From Planctomycetales bacterium (lineage in GTDB: Bacteria > Planctomycetota > Planctomycetia > Pirellulales > UBA7805), in contig WVZU01000047.1 in assembly GCA_011772275.1 (NCBI GenBank), positions 4,510-10,518 of the forward strand: 6,009 nt of DNA, in the 5' to 3' direction. A program made the position numbers and the translations under genes. The notes beneath the pieces were generated by a model. It was not told where the DNA came from and did no database searches. It worked only from the letters and a program-made list of their open reading frames with translations. Positions within the stretch are counted from its first letter, which is position 1. The number at the start of each line of letters is the position of its first letter. Below are positions 1-5,023 of the stretch, piece after piece.

Positions 1-73
1 GAAAGGGAAGACGACGTGCTGTGACTTGCCGCGCAGGGGTCATACATAGAGCCTGAAATGGCGGCGTCGGACG

Positions 74-95
74 CGGCCAGGCAAAGACCTGGCCG
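74..95. repeat. Perfect 8-bp inverted repeat (hairpin)
   Basis: CGGCCAGG at 74-81 and CCTGGCCG at 88-95 are exact reverse complements separated by the six bases CAAAGA, so either transcript could fold into a tight GC-rich hairpin. No T-run follows on either strand, so it is not a standard intrinsic terminator. It could end transcription of a gene entering from the left, or stabilise an RNA 3' end. Its role is unknown. Confidence 0.5.
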
Positions 96-227
96 TCGCA
101 CGGCAGATGGCTGTTGAAACATGCGGATTCGTCCCAATCCTGTTGGATGGATGAGCGGTCTGGCGGCAACCGCGCAGTGGTGATCGGAAAAAGCCCGGAA
201 GGCCAGCCCCAAGAACCGCGCTTCCAG

Positions 228-260
228 AAAAAAACCAGCCGCCAGCGTGGCCACAGGCCA
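228..260 (-). terminator. Weak candidate terminator downstream of the 169-aa gene
   Basis: Reading the minus strand, TGGCC-TGT-GGCCA (256-260 with 248-252) forms a 5-bp stem. An overlapping 4-bp GCCA/TGGC stem (241-244 with 248-251) lies closer to a run of seven T residues (228-234). It sits about 70-100 bases past the stop of the 169-residue gene, where a terminator would be expected. The stems are short and the gap to the T-run is 6 to 13 bases, so this is only a possibility. Confidence 0.22.
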
Positions 261-330
261 TGCGCCGCCCCCAGGTGCGGGATGCCTCTGAAAACTCGAG
301 TCGCCAAGCGAGACGGGAGGCGCTTTTACG

Positions 331-840
331 CTAGGGGGACTCGACCTGTCGTTCCCACTGGCGGCGGACTTCACCCAATCCTTGCACGCACGTTTCAAAA
401 TCGTGGCTCAACCGCCGCAGCACATCGCTTTGGGCACCGCCATCGCCAGCCGGAATCGTGCTGGCGATGTAATAGGCACGTTTGCCCTGCGCGCAGTAGT
501 CCAAGAGAAAATCGCGCCGATGGGGGGCTTGCAGCTTGGGCAAGGCCTCCGGATAGAGGCCGGTCCAAAAGAGGGTGTAATCGCCGACGTGCCGATGGAC
601 CTCGCGGCGGGCCTCGCCGATGCGCTCTTCCGCCTCGATCAACATGCAGGCCACTTCTTCCAAACGGCGGCCGGCCAGATCGCGGATACGATAGACAACG
701 TCCGCTCGGACAAAACGAGCGAGCATTTCGGCGACGTAATCGATCAGCGGAGGATCCGCCACGCCCAGGCGGGAGACAAATGCATGTTCGGTAAGTCCGG
801 CAAAGAAATGTCGCAGTGATTCCTGGGAGCAGGCTCTCAT
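331..840 (-). CDS. Uncharacterised conserved 169-aa protein, probably cytosolic
   Basis: This 169-residue protein has no signal peptide or membrane segment. Its composition is that of a real, mostly helical protein. A charged helix-like stretch (about residues 53-85, containing RDLAGRRLEEVA and EAEERIGEARREVHRH) leads into a conspicuous aromatic motif, TLFWTGLYPEAL (89-100). A second stretch, LLDYCAQGKRAYYIAST (112-128), follows, then a C-terminal helix ending EVRRQWER. The first third holds FAGLTEHAF and VADPPLIDYVAEMLARF. I recall very similar proteins in planctomycete genomes, always as hypothetical proteins, but I cannot assign a domain or function. The ATG at 838-840 is preceded by AAGGGG (851-856) at ten bases, slightly long for a Shine-Dalgarno. 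It reads in the same direction as trpA but lies about 280 bases beyond it, with a candidate terminator and promoter between, so it is probably a separate transcription unit. Confidence is high that it is a gene and nil for function. Confidence 0.88.
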   Translation of the reverse strand: MRACSQESLRHFFAGLTEHAFVSRLGVADPPLIDYVAEMLARFVRADVVYRIRDLAGRRLEEVACMLIEAEERIGEARREVHRHVGDYTLFWTGLYPEALPKLQAPHRRDFLLDYCAQGKRAYYIASTIPAGDGGAQSDVLRRLSHDFETCVQGLGEVRRQWERQVESP

Positions 841-896
841 GGTGGAAGCACCCCTTCACCCACAGCGCCGTCCCCGATGCGGCGCCTTCTGCTTCA

Positions 897-926
897 AGTT
901 TAGTATGCCCTTTTTCCGAACGTCAA
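897..926 (-). promoter_or_regulatory. Candidate sigma-70 promoter for the 169-aa gene
   Basis: On the minus strand TTGACG (921-926, five of six matches to the -35 consensus) is followed after 18 bases by TAAACT (897-902, four of six matches to the -10 consensus). Transcription would begin near 890, giving a leader of about 50 bases. That leader contains a 6-bp inverted repeat, GCGCCG at 865-870 and CGGCGC at 880-885. Downstream lie the AAGGGG motif and the ATG. The match is by eye only. Confidence 0.4.
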
Positions 927-1068
927 GAAAAATGTGTCCCGGCTGAACGGACGTGCTAACAACCCGCCATCCACTAGCAGGTTACGGTCCCTTTGCACCA
1001 CTTCTTTCATCGGACACCCGCCGCCGCCTGATCCAGGATAACCGCTGGGCGACTGACCCTGTCTTGGC

Positions 1069-1104
1069 AAAAAAACTGCTGGCACAGCCACCGCGGCGCT
1101 GTGC
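1069..1104 (-). terminator. Candidate intrinsic terminator of trpA
   Basis: Read on the minus strand, GCACAGC (1098-1104) and GCTGTGC (1082-1088) form a perfect 7-bp stem around a nine-base loop. After six bases (CAGCAG) comes a run of seven T residues (1069-1075). It begins 15 bases past the trpA stop codon, exactly where a terminator is expected. The six-base spacer before the T-run is longer than ideal. Confidence 0.5.
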
Positions 1105-1119
1105 TGCCGCCGGCTGCTT

Positions 1120-1917
1120 TTACAATGCATCGATCAGCGACTGCACGTAATCGCCGACTTCCTGCAAGACGTCGTGGCGGGGACGAGCGGCGGTGTCGGC
1201 GATGCGGCGGACGATGGCACTGCCGACGATCAGGCCGTCGGCCACCGGTGCCAGCTGACGAACGTGCTCGGGGAGACTGATGCCAAAACCGATGCAAATC
1301 GGCAGGTCGCTCTGCTCGCGCAGCCAGCCGACATTGTCCAGCAAGGCGGGCGGCAGTTCTTGGCGTTCGCCCGTGATGCCTACGACCGCAACATAATACA
1401 GAAAGCCGCTGGACGACTGGATGATCCGCAACGCTCGATCACGCGGCGTCGTGGGCGTGACCAGTTGGATCAAACTCAACTCCGCCGCTCGGCAAAGTTC
1501 CGTCAGCGCCAGCGACTCCTCCACCGGGAGATCGGGGACAATCAGTCCTGCGACTCCCGCTGCTTGAGCGTCGGCGACGTACTGAGGCGGGCCGTGCCGG
1601 CGGATGATCGCATAACTGACCATTGTCACCACCGGAGCCGCCAGCGTCGGCGTTACCGCGCTCAGCATCCGGAAAATCTCTGCCAACTTCACCTTCTTGG
1701 CCAGGGCCCGCGTGTACGAGGCCTGGATCACCGGCCCGTCCGCAATCGGATCACTGTACGGGATCCCCAGCTCGCACAAAGGACTGCCCCGCGCCACCAG
1801 TTCGGCCAACACAGCCGCCGTAAACTCCAGATCCGGATCGGCCGCCGTCACAAACGGTATCAGCGCTTTGCGCCCCTCGGCACGTAACTTTCGAAACAAA
1901 TGGTCAATCGCAGACAT
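1120..1917 (-). CDS. trpA: Tryptophan synthase alpha subunit
   Basis: This 265-residue protein is the usual length for TrpA. It cleaves indole-3-glycerol phosphate to indole and glyceraldehyde 3-phosphate in the cytosol, passing indole through a tunnel to TrpB. It is a single TIM-barrel domain. The family's two catalytic acids are present at the same numbers as in the Escherichia coli enzyme: Glu49 in CELGIPYSDP and Asp60 in IADGPVIQ. Also typical are PFVTAADP near the start, the active-site loop GITGER (180-185), and the phosphate-binding segments GFGIS (210-214, approximately) and GSAIV (232-236). I place the start at ATG 1915-1917, giving MSAIDHLF. The frame stays open to a TTG at 1969-1971, but that extension is translated repeat DNA (rich in P, R and T) and is not family-like. 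There is no clear Shine-Dalgarno before this ATG, so translation initiation may be weak or atypical. It lies 234 bases downstream of trpB, not overlapping it as in many bacteria. Confidence 0.97.
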   Translation of the reverse strand: MSAIDHLFRKLRAEGRKALIPFVTAADPDLEFTAAVLAELVARGSPLCELGIPYSDPIADGPVIQASYTRALAKKVKLAEIFRMLSAVTPTLAAPVVTMVSYAIIRRHGPPQYVADAQAAGVAGLIVPDLPVEESLALTELCRAAELSLIQLVTPTTPRDRALRIIQSSSGFLYYVAVVGITGERQELPPALLDNVGWLREQSDLPICIGFGISLPEHVRQLAPVADGLIVGSAIVRRIADTAARPRHDVLQEVGDYVQSLIDAL

Positions 1918-1925
1918 AAAGGGCA

Positions 1926-1964
1926 GTGGTGGGTGGTCGGTGGTCCGTGGTAGTGGTCGGTGGT
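1926..1964. repeat. GTGG-rich low-complexity repeat before trpA
   Basis: This stretch is built almost entirely from GTGG, GGTGG and TCGG words. The 12-mer GTGGTCGGTGGT occurs twice exactly, at 1933-1944 and 1953-1964, with a 20-base period. It directly abuts the trpA start, so on the trpA messenger it becomes a C/A-rich (ACCACCGACCAC) 5' region. From memory, similar ACCAC-type low-complexity tracts occur between genes in planctomycete genomes; I could not verify this. Confidence 0.7.
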
Positions 1965-1970
1965 AGCGCA

Positions 1971-2049
1971 AGCACCCCGGCTGATGATCGCGAGCACGGA
2001 ATTGGTGGATTATCCAAAAAACGAGCGAGCACTAATCAGCCGGGGTGCT
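1971..2049. repeat. 15-bp perfect inverted repeat flanking a 49-base interior
   Basis: AGCACCCCGGCTGAT at 1971-1985 and its exact reverse complement at 2035-2049 bound a 79-bp unit. Inside it, GCGAGCAC is repeated directly at 1990-1997 and 2025-2032. The right arm is also part of the first tandem unit described next. I see no target-site duplication beside the arms and no open frame inside, so it does not look like a recent transposition product. On the trpB-trpA transcript the arms could pair into a long-range stem. Confidence 0.75.
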
Positions 2050-2098
2050 GGAACTAATCCGCCGGGGTGCTGGCAATTATCCGCCGGGGTGCTGATCG
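2033..2098. repeat. Three tandem 22-bp repeats
   Basis: Three adjoining units occupy 2033-2054, 2055-2076 and 2077-2098. All share the core GCCGGGGTGCTG, and all begin TAATC or TTATC; the last four bases vary (GAAC, GCAA, ATCG with slight shift). Unit 1 has CAGCC where the other two have CCGCC. The inverted copy at 1971-1985 matches unit 1 best. The whole period is only 22 bases with no unique spacers, which excludes a CRISPR array. On the minus strand each unit shows a GGATAAT or GATTAG word, so chance -10-like sequences occur in it. Confidence 0.85.
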
Positions 2099-2102
2099 TC
2101 TC

Positions 2103-2130
2103 GCGTCCTTCATCTTGCGTCCTGCGTCCC
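2103..2130. repeat. GCGTCC low-complexity repeat after trpB
   Basis: GCGTCC occurs at 2103-2108, 2117-2122 and 2124-2129, followed by CACTCGGCACTCGCCGCTCAC-like CACTCG words up to the trpB stop. Read on the minus strand this is a purine-rich GGACGC/GAGTGCC tract immediately past the trpB stop codon (2152-2154). It mirrors the low-complexity tract on the trpA side of the same gap. Confidence 0.6.
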
Positions 2131-2151
2131 TCCCCACTCGGCACTCGCCGC

Positions 2152-3354
2152 TCACCCCTTCTCTCCTCGTAGCCTGGCCACCTCGGCGGCATCCTTGTCG
2201 CCGCGGCCTGAGAGGCAAACGACGACCACCTGATCGGCACTGCGCCGGCTGGCAATTTGCATGGCATTGTGTACGGCGTGGCACGTTTCGATGGCGGCGA
2301 GGATACCTTCGGTTTTGGCCAGGGTGTCAAACGCCCGCAAGGCATCCGCGTCACCACATTCGGTGTACTGCACACGGCCTGTCTCTTTCCAATAACTGTG
2401 CTCGGGGCCGACGCCTGGGTAGTCCAGCCCAGCAGAGATCGAATGCACATCGCTGGTCTGGCCATCTTCGTCTTGCATGACATAGCTGTAGCTACCGTGC
2501 AAGATACCTGGTTCTCCGTGGCAAAGCGGCGCGGCGTGGTCCCCGGCGGCGTCCGAACGGCCTCCCGCCTCGACTCCCACCAGTTCGATTTCCGCATGGT
2601 CGATGAGGGGATAAAACATTCCGGCCGCGTTGCTGCCTCCGCCCACGCAAGCAACGACCACGTCGGGCAACCGCCCCAATTCTGTTTGGCATTGCTGTAG
2701 TGTTTCCCGGCCAATGACCGACTGAAAATCCCTCACGATCATGGGAAAGGGATGGGGTCCAACGACCGAACCGATGATGTAATGCGTGGTGTCGACCGAT
2801 GCCATCCAATCGCGCATGGCCTCGTTGATGGCATCCCGCAGCGTCCGCGAACCGCTTTCCACCGGCCGGACCTCGGCACCCATCAATTTCATATTGAAGA
2901 CGTTGGGCGCCTGCCGCCGGACGTCTTCGGCACCCATGTAGACGACGCAAGGCAAGCCAAACCGGGCGCAGGCCGTCGCCGTGGCAACGCCGTGCTGGCC
3001 GGCCCCCGTTTCGGCAATCACCCGCGACTTGCCCATCCGGAGGGTCAAAAGGGCCTGGCCTAGTGTATTGTTGATTTTGTGAGCACCTGTGTGATTCAGG
3101 TCCTCGCGCTTCAGATAAATCTTCGCTCCCCCACACTGCTGCGTCAGCCGCTCGGCAAAATAAAGCGGCGAGGGGCGGCCCACAAAATCCCGCAAGAGCG
3201 TTTGCAGCTGCTGAGCGAACTTGGCATCTGCCTGGGCTTGCTGGTATTGCTCGACAAGCTGGTCGAGCGCCGCGGTCAGCGTTTCGGGCACATATCGCCC
3301 GCCGAAATGACCAAAACGACCGGCGGAATCGGGTAACTGAGTCGGTGGCGCCAT
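2152..3354 (-). CDS. trpB: Tryptophan synthase beta subunit
   Basis: The 400-residue protein has the normal length of the TrpB1 type. It joins indole with L-serine to give L-tryptophan, using pyridoxal phosphate, in the alpha2-beta2 complex with TrpA. Key elements are visible in order: [15 protein letters not shown] (12-26), HTGAHKINN (88-96) with the cofactor-binding Lys93, AETGAGQHG (114-122) with the catalytic Glu115, the phosphate-binding GGGSNA (238-243), [11 protein letters not shown] (309-319) with the conserved Asp311, and SGRGDKD (382-388). The family's usual ESSHA or ETSHA reads ETCHA here (356-360), a mild substitution. The ATG at 3352-3354 has GAGG seven bases upstream, and the N-terminus fits the family with no extension. 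A candidate promoter lies about 90 bases upstream. trpA follows in the same direction across a repeat-filled gap, and metK is divergent. No Trp-rich leader peptide is visible, so classical attenuation is not indicated. Confidence in identity is very high. Confidence 0.98.
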   Translation of the reverse strand: MAPPTQLPDSAGRFGHFGGRYVPETLTAALDQLVEQYQQAQADAKFAQQLQTLLRDFVGRPSPLYFAERLTQQCGGAKIYLKREDLNHTGAHKINNTLGQALLTLRMGKSRVIAETGAGQHGVATATACARFGLPCVVYMGAEDVRRQAPNVFNMKLMGAEVRPVESGSRTLRDAINEAMRDWMASVDTTHYIIGSVVGPHPFPMIVRDFQSVIGRETLQQCQTELGRLPDVVVACVGGGSNAAGMFYPLIDHAEIELVGVEAGGRSDAAGDHAAPLCHGEPGILHGSYSYVMQDEDGQTSDVHSISAGLDYPGVGPEHSYWKETGRVQYTECGDADALRAFDTLAKTEGILAAIETCHAVHNAMQIASRRSADQVVVVCLSGRGDKDAAEVARLRGEKG

Positions 3355-3361
3355 ATTTCAG

Positions 3362-3365
3362 CCTC
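3362..3365 (-). promoter_or_regulatory. Ribosome binding site of trpB
   Basis: On the minus strand GAGG lies seven bases before the ATG of trpB, a standard Shine-Dalgarno spacing. It supports the chosen start. Confidence 0.65.
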
Positions 3366-3444
3366 ACAGTCGACCGGCGTTCCGGGGGCCGGCAGGGGTG
3401 CGGCAGCAGACGGTTTTTTGTTGAGCGGGCCAGGATTGGTTCTG

Positions 3445-3473
3445 AGCATAAGACGAATACGGGGGATTGTCGA
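3445..3473 (-). promoter_or_regulatory. Candidate sigma-70 promoter for trpB
   Basis: On the minus strand TCGACA (3468-3473, five of six -35 matches) and TATGCT (3445-3450, four of six -10 matches) are separated by the ideal 17 bases. Transcription would start near 3438, leaving a leader of about 84 bases. The -35 box overlaps one end of an imperfect inverted repeat at 3469-3498 that could be an operator. Confidence 0.45.
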
Positions 3474-3538
3474 GTCCGCGGTCGAGCCGCGAGCCGACCG
3501 GGCTGCGTGCGACAACGAATCCGCCGCAGCCGATGGCG

Positions 3539-3568
3539 TTGTCCCCCGTCTTGCTGTCTGGGTATAAT
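3539..3568 (+). promoter_or_regulatory. Sigma-70 promoter for metK
   Basis: A perfect -10 box TATAAT (3563-3568) is preceded after 18 bases by TTGTCC (3539-3544, four of six -35 matches). Transcription would start near 3575, giving a leader of about 80 bases before the GTG of metK. The exact -10 hexamer in GC-rich DNA, placed correctly for a core gene, makes this the best promoter in the window. Confidence 0.65.
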
Positions 3569-3641
3569 CAAACACTTCAGCCGGTCATCTCGCAATGTGC
3601 GGATGGCGGCCGCCGGCGTTCCCAGCCGCAAAACCCCAGCC

Positions 3642-3646
3642 AGGAG
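3642..3646 (+). promoter_or_regulatory. Ribosome binding site deciding the metK start
   Basis: AGGAG lies eight bases before GTG at 3655-3657. This selects the GTG over the in-frame ATG at 3595, which has no Shine-Dalgarno and would add 20 residues unlike any MetK N-terminus. Confidence 0.85.
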
Positions 3647-3654
3647 ATCTCGTC

Positions 3655-4839
3655 GTGTCATCGGACAAGTACCTATTTACCAGCGAATCGGTCAGTATGG
3701 GCCATCCCGACAAACTGGCTGATCAAATTTCCGACGGAGTGCTGGACGCCTTGCTGGCCCAGGATCCGTTCAGCCGCGTGGCTTGCGAAACGATGGTCAC
3801 GACCGGAATGGCAACGATCGCCGGCGAAATTACCACCAAGGCGATTGTCGACTACTCGGATGTCGTGCGAAGCGTCATCCGCGATGTGGGCTACACCGAC
3901 GATTCCTGGGGAATCAACGCCGATACATGCGCGGTCCTGGTGGCGATTGACAAGCAAAGCCCCGACATCGCGATGGGGGTCAACGAGGATGCCAAGTCCG
4001 GCAAGGACGTGGGCGCCGGGGACCAGGGGCTGATGTTCGGATTTGCCTGCAACGACACGCCCGAACTGATGCCCATGCCCATTGCGCTGGCTCACCGCAT
4101 GCTGAAACGCCTCACGGAAGCTCGACAATCCCACGAAGTCGATTGGCTGCGTCCGGACAGCAAGAGCCAGGTGACGATCGAGTACGATGGCGAACAACCG
4201 ATACGGGTCGACACCGTGGTGATCTCGACACAACATGCACCGACGGTATCCTCCAACGAAATCCATGACTTCGTGGTGCAAAACGTGGTCAAGCCTTCGG
4301 TGCCTGAACACTTGCTGAACGGTAACATCAAGTACTGGATCAATCCCACAGGGCGGTTTGTGATTGGCGGTCCCCACGGCGACTGTGGCCTGACAGGCCG
4401 CAAGATCATCGTGGACACCTACGGGGGCTGGGGCCGACACGGCGGCGGCGCGTTCAGCGGCAAGGACCCCACCAAGGTCGACCGCAGCGCCGCCTACATG
4501 GCCCGGCACGTGGCCAAGAACATCGTCGCCGCCAACCTGGCGGACCGTTGCGAAGTCCAGTTGGCCTACGCGATTGGCGTCTCCGAGCCGGTAAGCGTCC
4601 ATGTCGATAGCCACGGCACCGGCCGCATCGAGGACGCGCGGATCTGCCGATTGGTGCGAGAACAGTTCGACCTCACGCCTCGCGGAATTATCGAATACCT
4701 GGAATTGCGGCGGCCCATCTACCGCTTGACCGCAGCCGGTGGACATTTCGGTCGCAGCGAACCGGAGTTTACCTGGGAGAGCACACACCGGGCGGCCGAA
4801 CTGGCAGAGGCCGCCGGCACGGCGACGGCGGCCAGCTGA
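3655..4839 (+). CDS. metK: S-adenosylmethionine synthetase
   Basis: This 394-residue protein is of usual MetK length. It makes S-adenosylmethionine from methionine and ATP, releasing phosphate and pyrophosphate, in the cytosol; the product feeds methylation and polyamine synthesis. The family enzyme is normally a tetramer that needs magnesium and potassium. Visible landmarks are [18 protein letters not shown] (7-24) with the catalytic His17 in HPDK, the first signature [12 protein letters not shown] (120-131), the methionine- and phosphate-binding region [10 protein letters not shown] (241-250), and the glycine-rich P-loop-like second signature GGGAFSGKD (263-271). A short Ala-rich tail ends the protein. 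The start is GTG at 3655, chosen from AGGAG eight bases upstream. It is divergent from trpB and followed on the same strand, after 184 bases, by a membrane protein gene. No SAM-binding riboswitch was recognised in the short leader. All catalytic motifs are intact. Confidence 0.98.
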   Translation: MSSDKYLFTSESVSMGHPDKLADQISDGVLDALLAQDPFSRVACETMVTTGMATIAGEITTKAIVDYSDVVRSVIRDVGYTDDSWGINADTCAVLVAIDKQSPDIAMGVNEDAKSGKDVGAGDQGLMFGFACNDTPELMPMPIALAHRMLKRLTEARQSHEVDWLRPDSKSQVTIEYDGEQPIRVDTVVISTQHAPTVSSNEIHDFVVQNVVKPSVPEHLLNGNIKYWINPTGRFVIGGPHGDCGLTGRKIIVDTYGGWGRHGGGAFSGKDPTKVDRSAAYMARHVAKNIVAANLADRCEVQLAYAIGVSEPVSVHVDSHGTGRIEDARICRLVREQFDLTPRGIIEYLELRRPIYRLTAAGGHFGRSEPEFTWESTHRAAELAEAAGTATAAS

Positions 4840-5023
4840 GCGGTGGGGGCATTCCGGGGGGAGGAAAAGGGAGCCTGGTTGGCCAACGGACCAATTGAGG
4901 TCGGCGGCTGAAAAAGACGCCCCACCCCAAAGATTCTCCCCCAGCCGCTCAACAAACGGCTCACCCCAAACACCCCACCAAAACATCGGATCGCCATCTT
5001 TAACATCCACAGGGACGCTCGGC
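4840..5023 (+). other. Spacer between metK and the membrane protein gene
   Basis: No gene fits here. The plus strand begins with G-rich runs (GGGGG, GGGGGG and GGG within 4844-4872) and turns C/A-rich (4918-4982), so the RNA halves can pair in part: GGTGGGG at 4842-4848 is complementary to CCCCACC at 4920-4926. A 10-base palindrome, GTTGGCCAAC, lies at 4878-4887, and AGCCG...CGGCT near 4943-4960 forms a 5-bp hairpin. No T-run follows any of these, so no clear terminator for metK and no convincing promoter for the next gene are seen. Co-transcription is possible. Confidence 0.5.
5011..5015 (+). promoter_or_regulatory. Ribosome binding site of the 280-aa membrane protein
   Basis: AGGGA lies eight bases before ATG 5024-5026. 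The same frame is open back to 4739 inside metK, so this site decides the start. Confidence 0.6.

Larger units (their letters stand above)
1..330. other. Non-coding region left of the 169-aa gene
   Basis: I see no supportable gene here. The short open frames crossing it have compositions unlike real proteins and no convincing ribosome binding site. The first 24 bases on the plus strand could be the tail of a gene entering from the left, reading E-R-E-D-D-V-L then TGA at 22-24, but this is too short to judge. On the minus strand, ATG codons at 45-47 and 41-43 could begin a gene running out of the window; the second would read MTPARQVTARRLPF, with AGG a few bases upstream. Neither can be confirmed. 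The structured parts, a hairpin at 74-95 and an A-run at 228-234, are listed separately. Confidence 0.5.

Noticed and set aside
40..261. Minus-strand 73-codon open frame
   Set aside because: The composition is erratic, there is no ribosome binding site or recognisable motif, and it crosses the 74-95 hairpin and the A-run at 228-234.
114..794. Plus-strand 226-codon open frame
   Set aside because: It is antisense to the well-formed 169-residue gene, is rich in Arg, Pro and Gly as expected of a GC-rich shadow frame, and lacks protein-like patterning.
953..1150. Plus-strand 65-codon frame between the 169-aa gene and trpA
   Set aside because: It runs into the trpA coding region on the other strand and across its candidate terminator, with no motif or Shine-Dalgarno.
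1918..1971. Upstream TTG start for trpA
   Set aside because: The extra 18 residues are translated low-complexity repeat and do not resemble a TrpA N-terminus. The ATG at 1915-1917 places Glu49 and Asp60 at the family positions.
2009..2014. GATAAT as a -10 box for a separate trpA promoter
   Set aside because: It matches five of six positions on the minus strand, but no -35 box lies at 16-18 bases. The same word recurs inside the tandem repeats, so it is probably incidental.
2033..2098. Tandem repeats as a CRISPR array
   Set aside because: The whole period is 22 bases with no unique spacers, there are only three units, and no cas gene is present.
3355..3450. Trp-rich leader peptide or attenuator before trpB
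   Set aside because: The candidate leader has no short open frame with clustered Trp codons and no hairpin followed by a T-run. The only frame from the TATGCT region runs into trpB without Trp clusters.
3595..3654. Upstream ATG start for metK
   Set aside because: It has no Shine-Dalgarno and adds 20 residues foreign to MetK. GTG at 3655 has AGGAG at eight bases and gives the family's normal start.
3575..3654. SAM riboswitch before metK
   Set aside because: The leader is short and I could not match it to the conserved core of a SAM- or SAH-binding riboswitch. A covariance-model search would decide.
4739..5023. N-terminal extension of the 280-aa membrane protein into metK
   Set aside because: The extension overlaps metK in another frame and is low-complexity, Arg/Pro-rich shadow sequence. 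ATG 5024 has a proper Shine-Dalgarno and precedes the first membrane segment.
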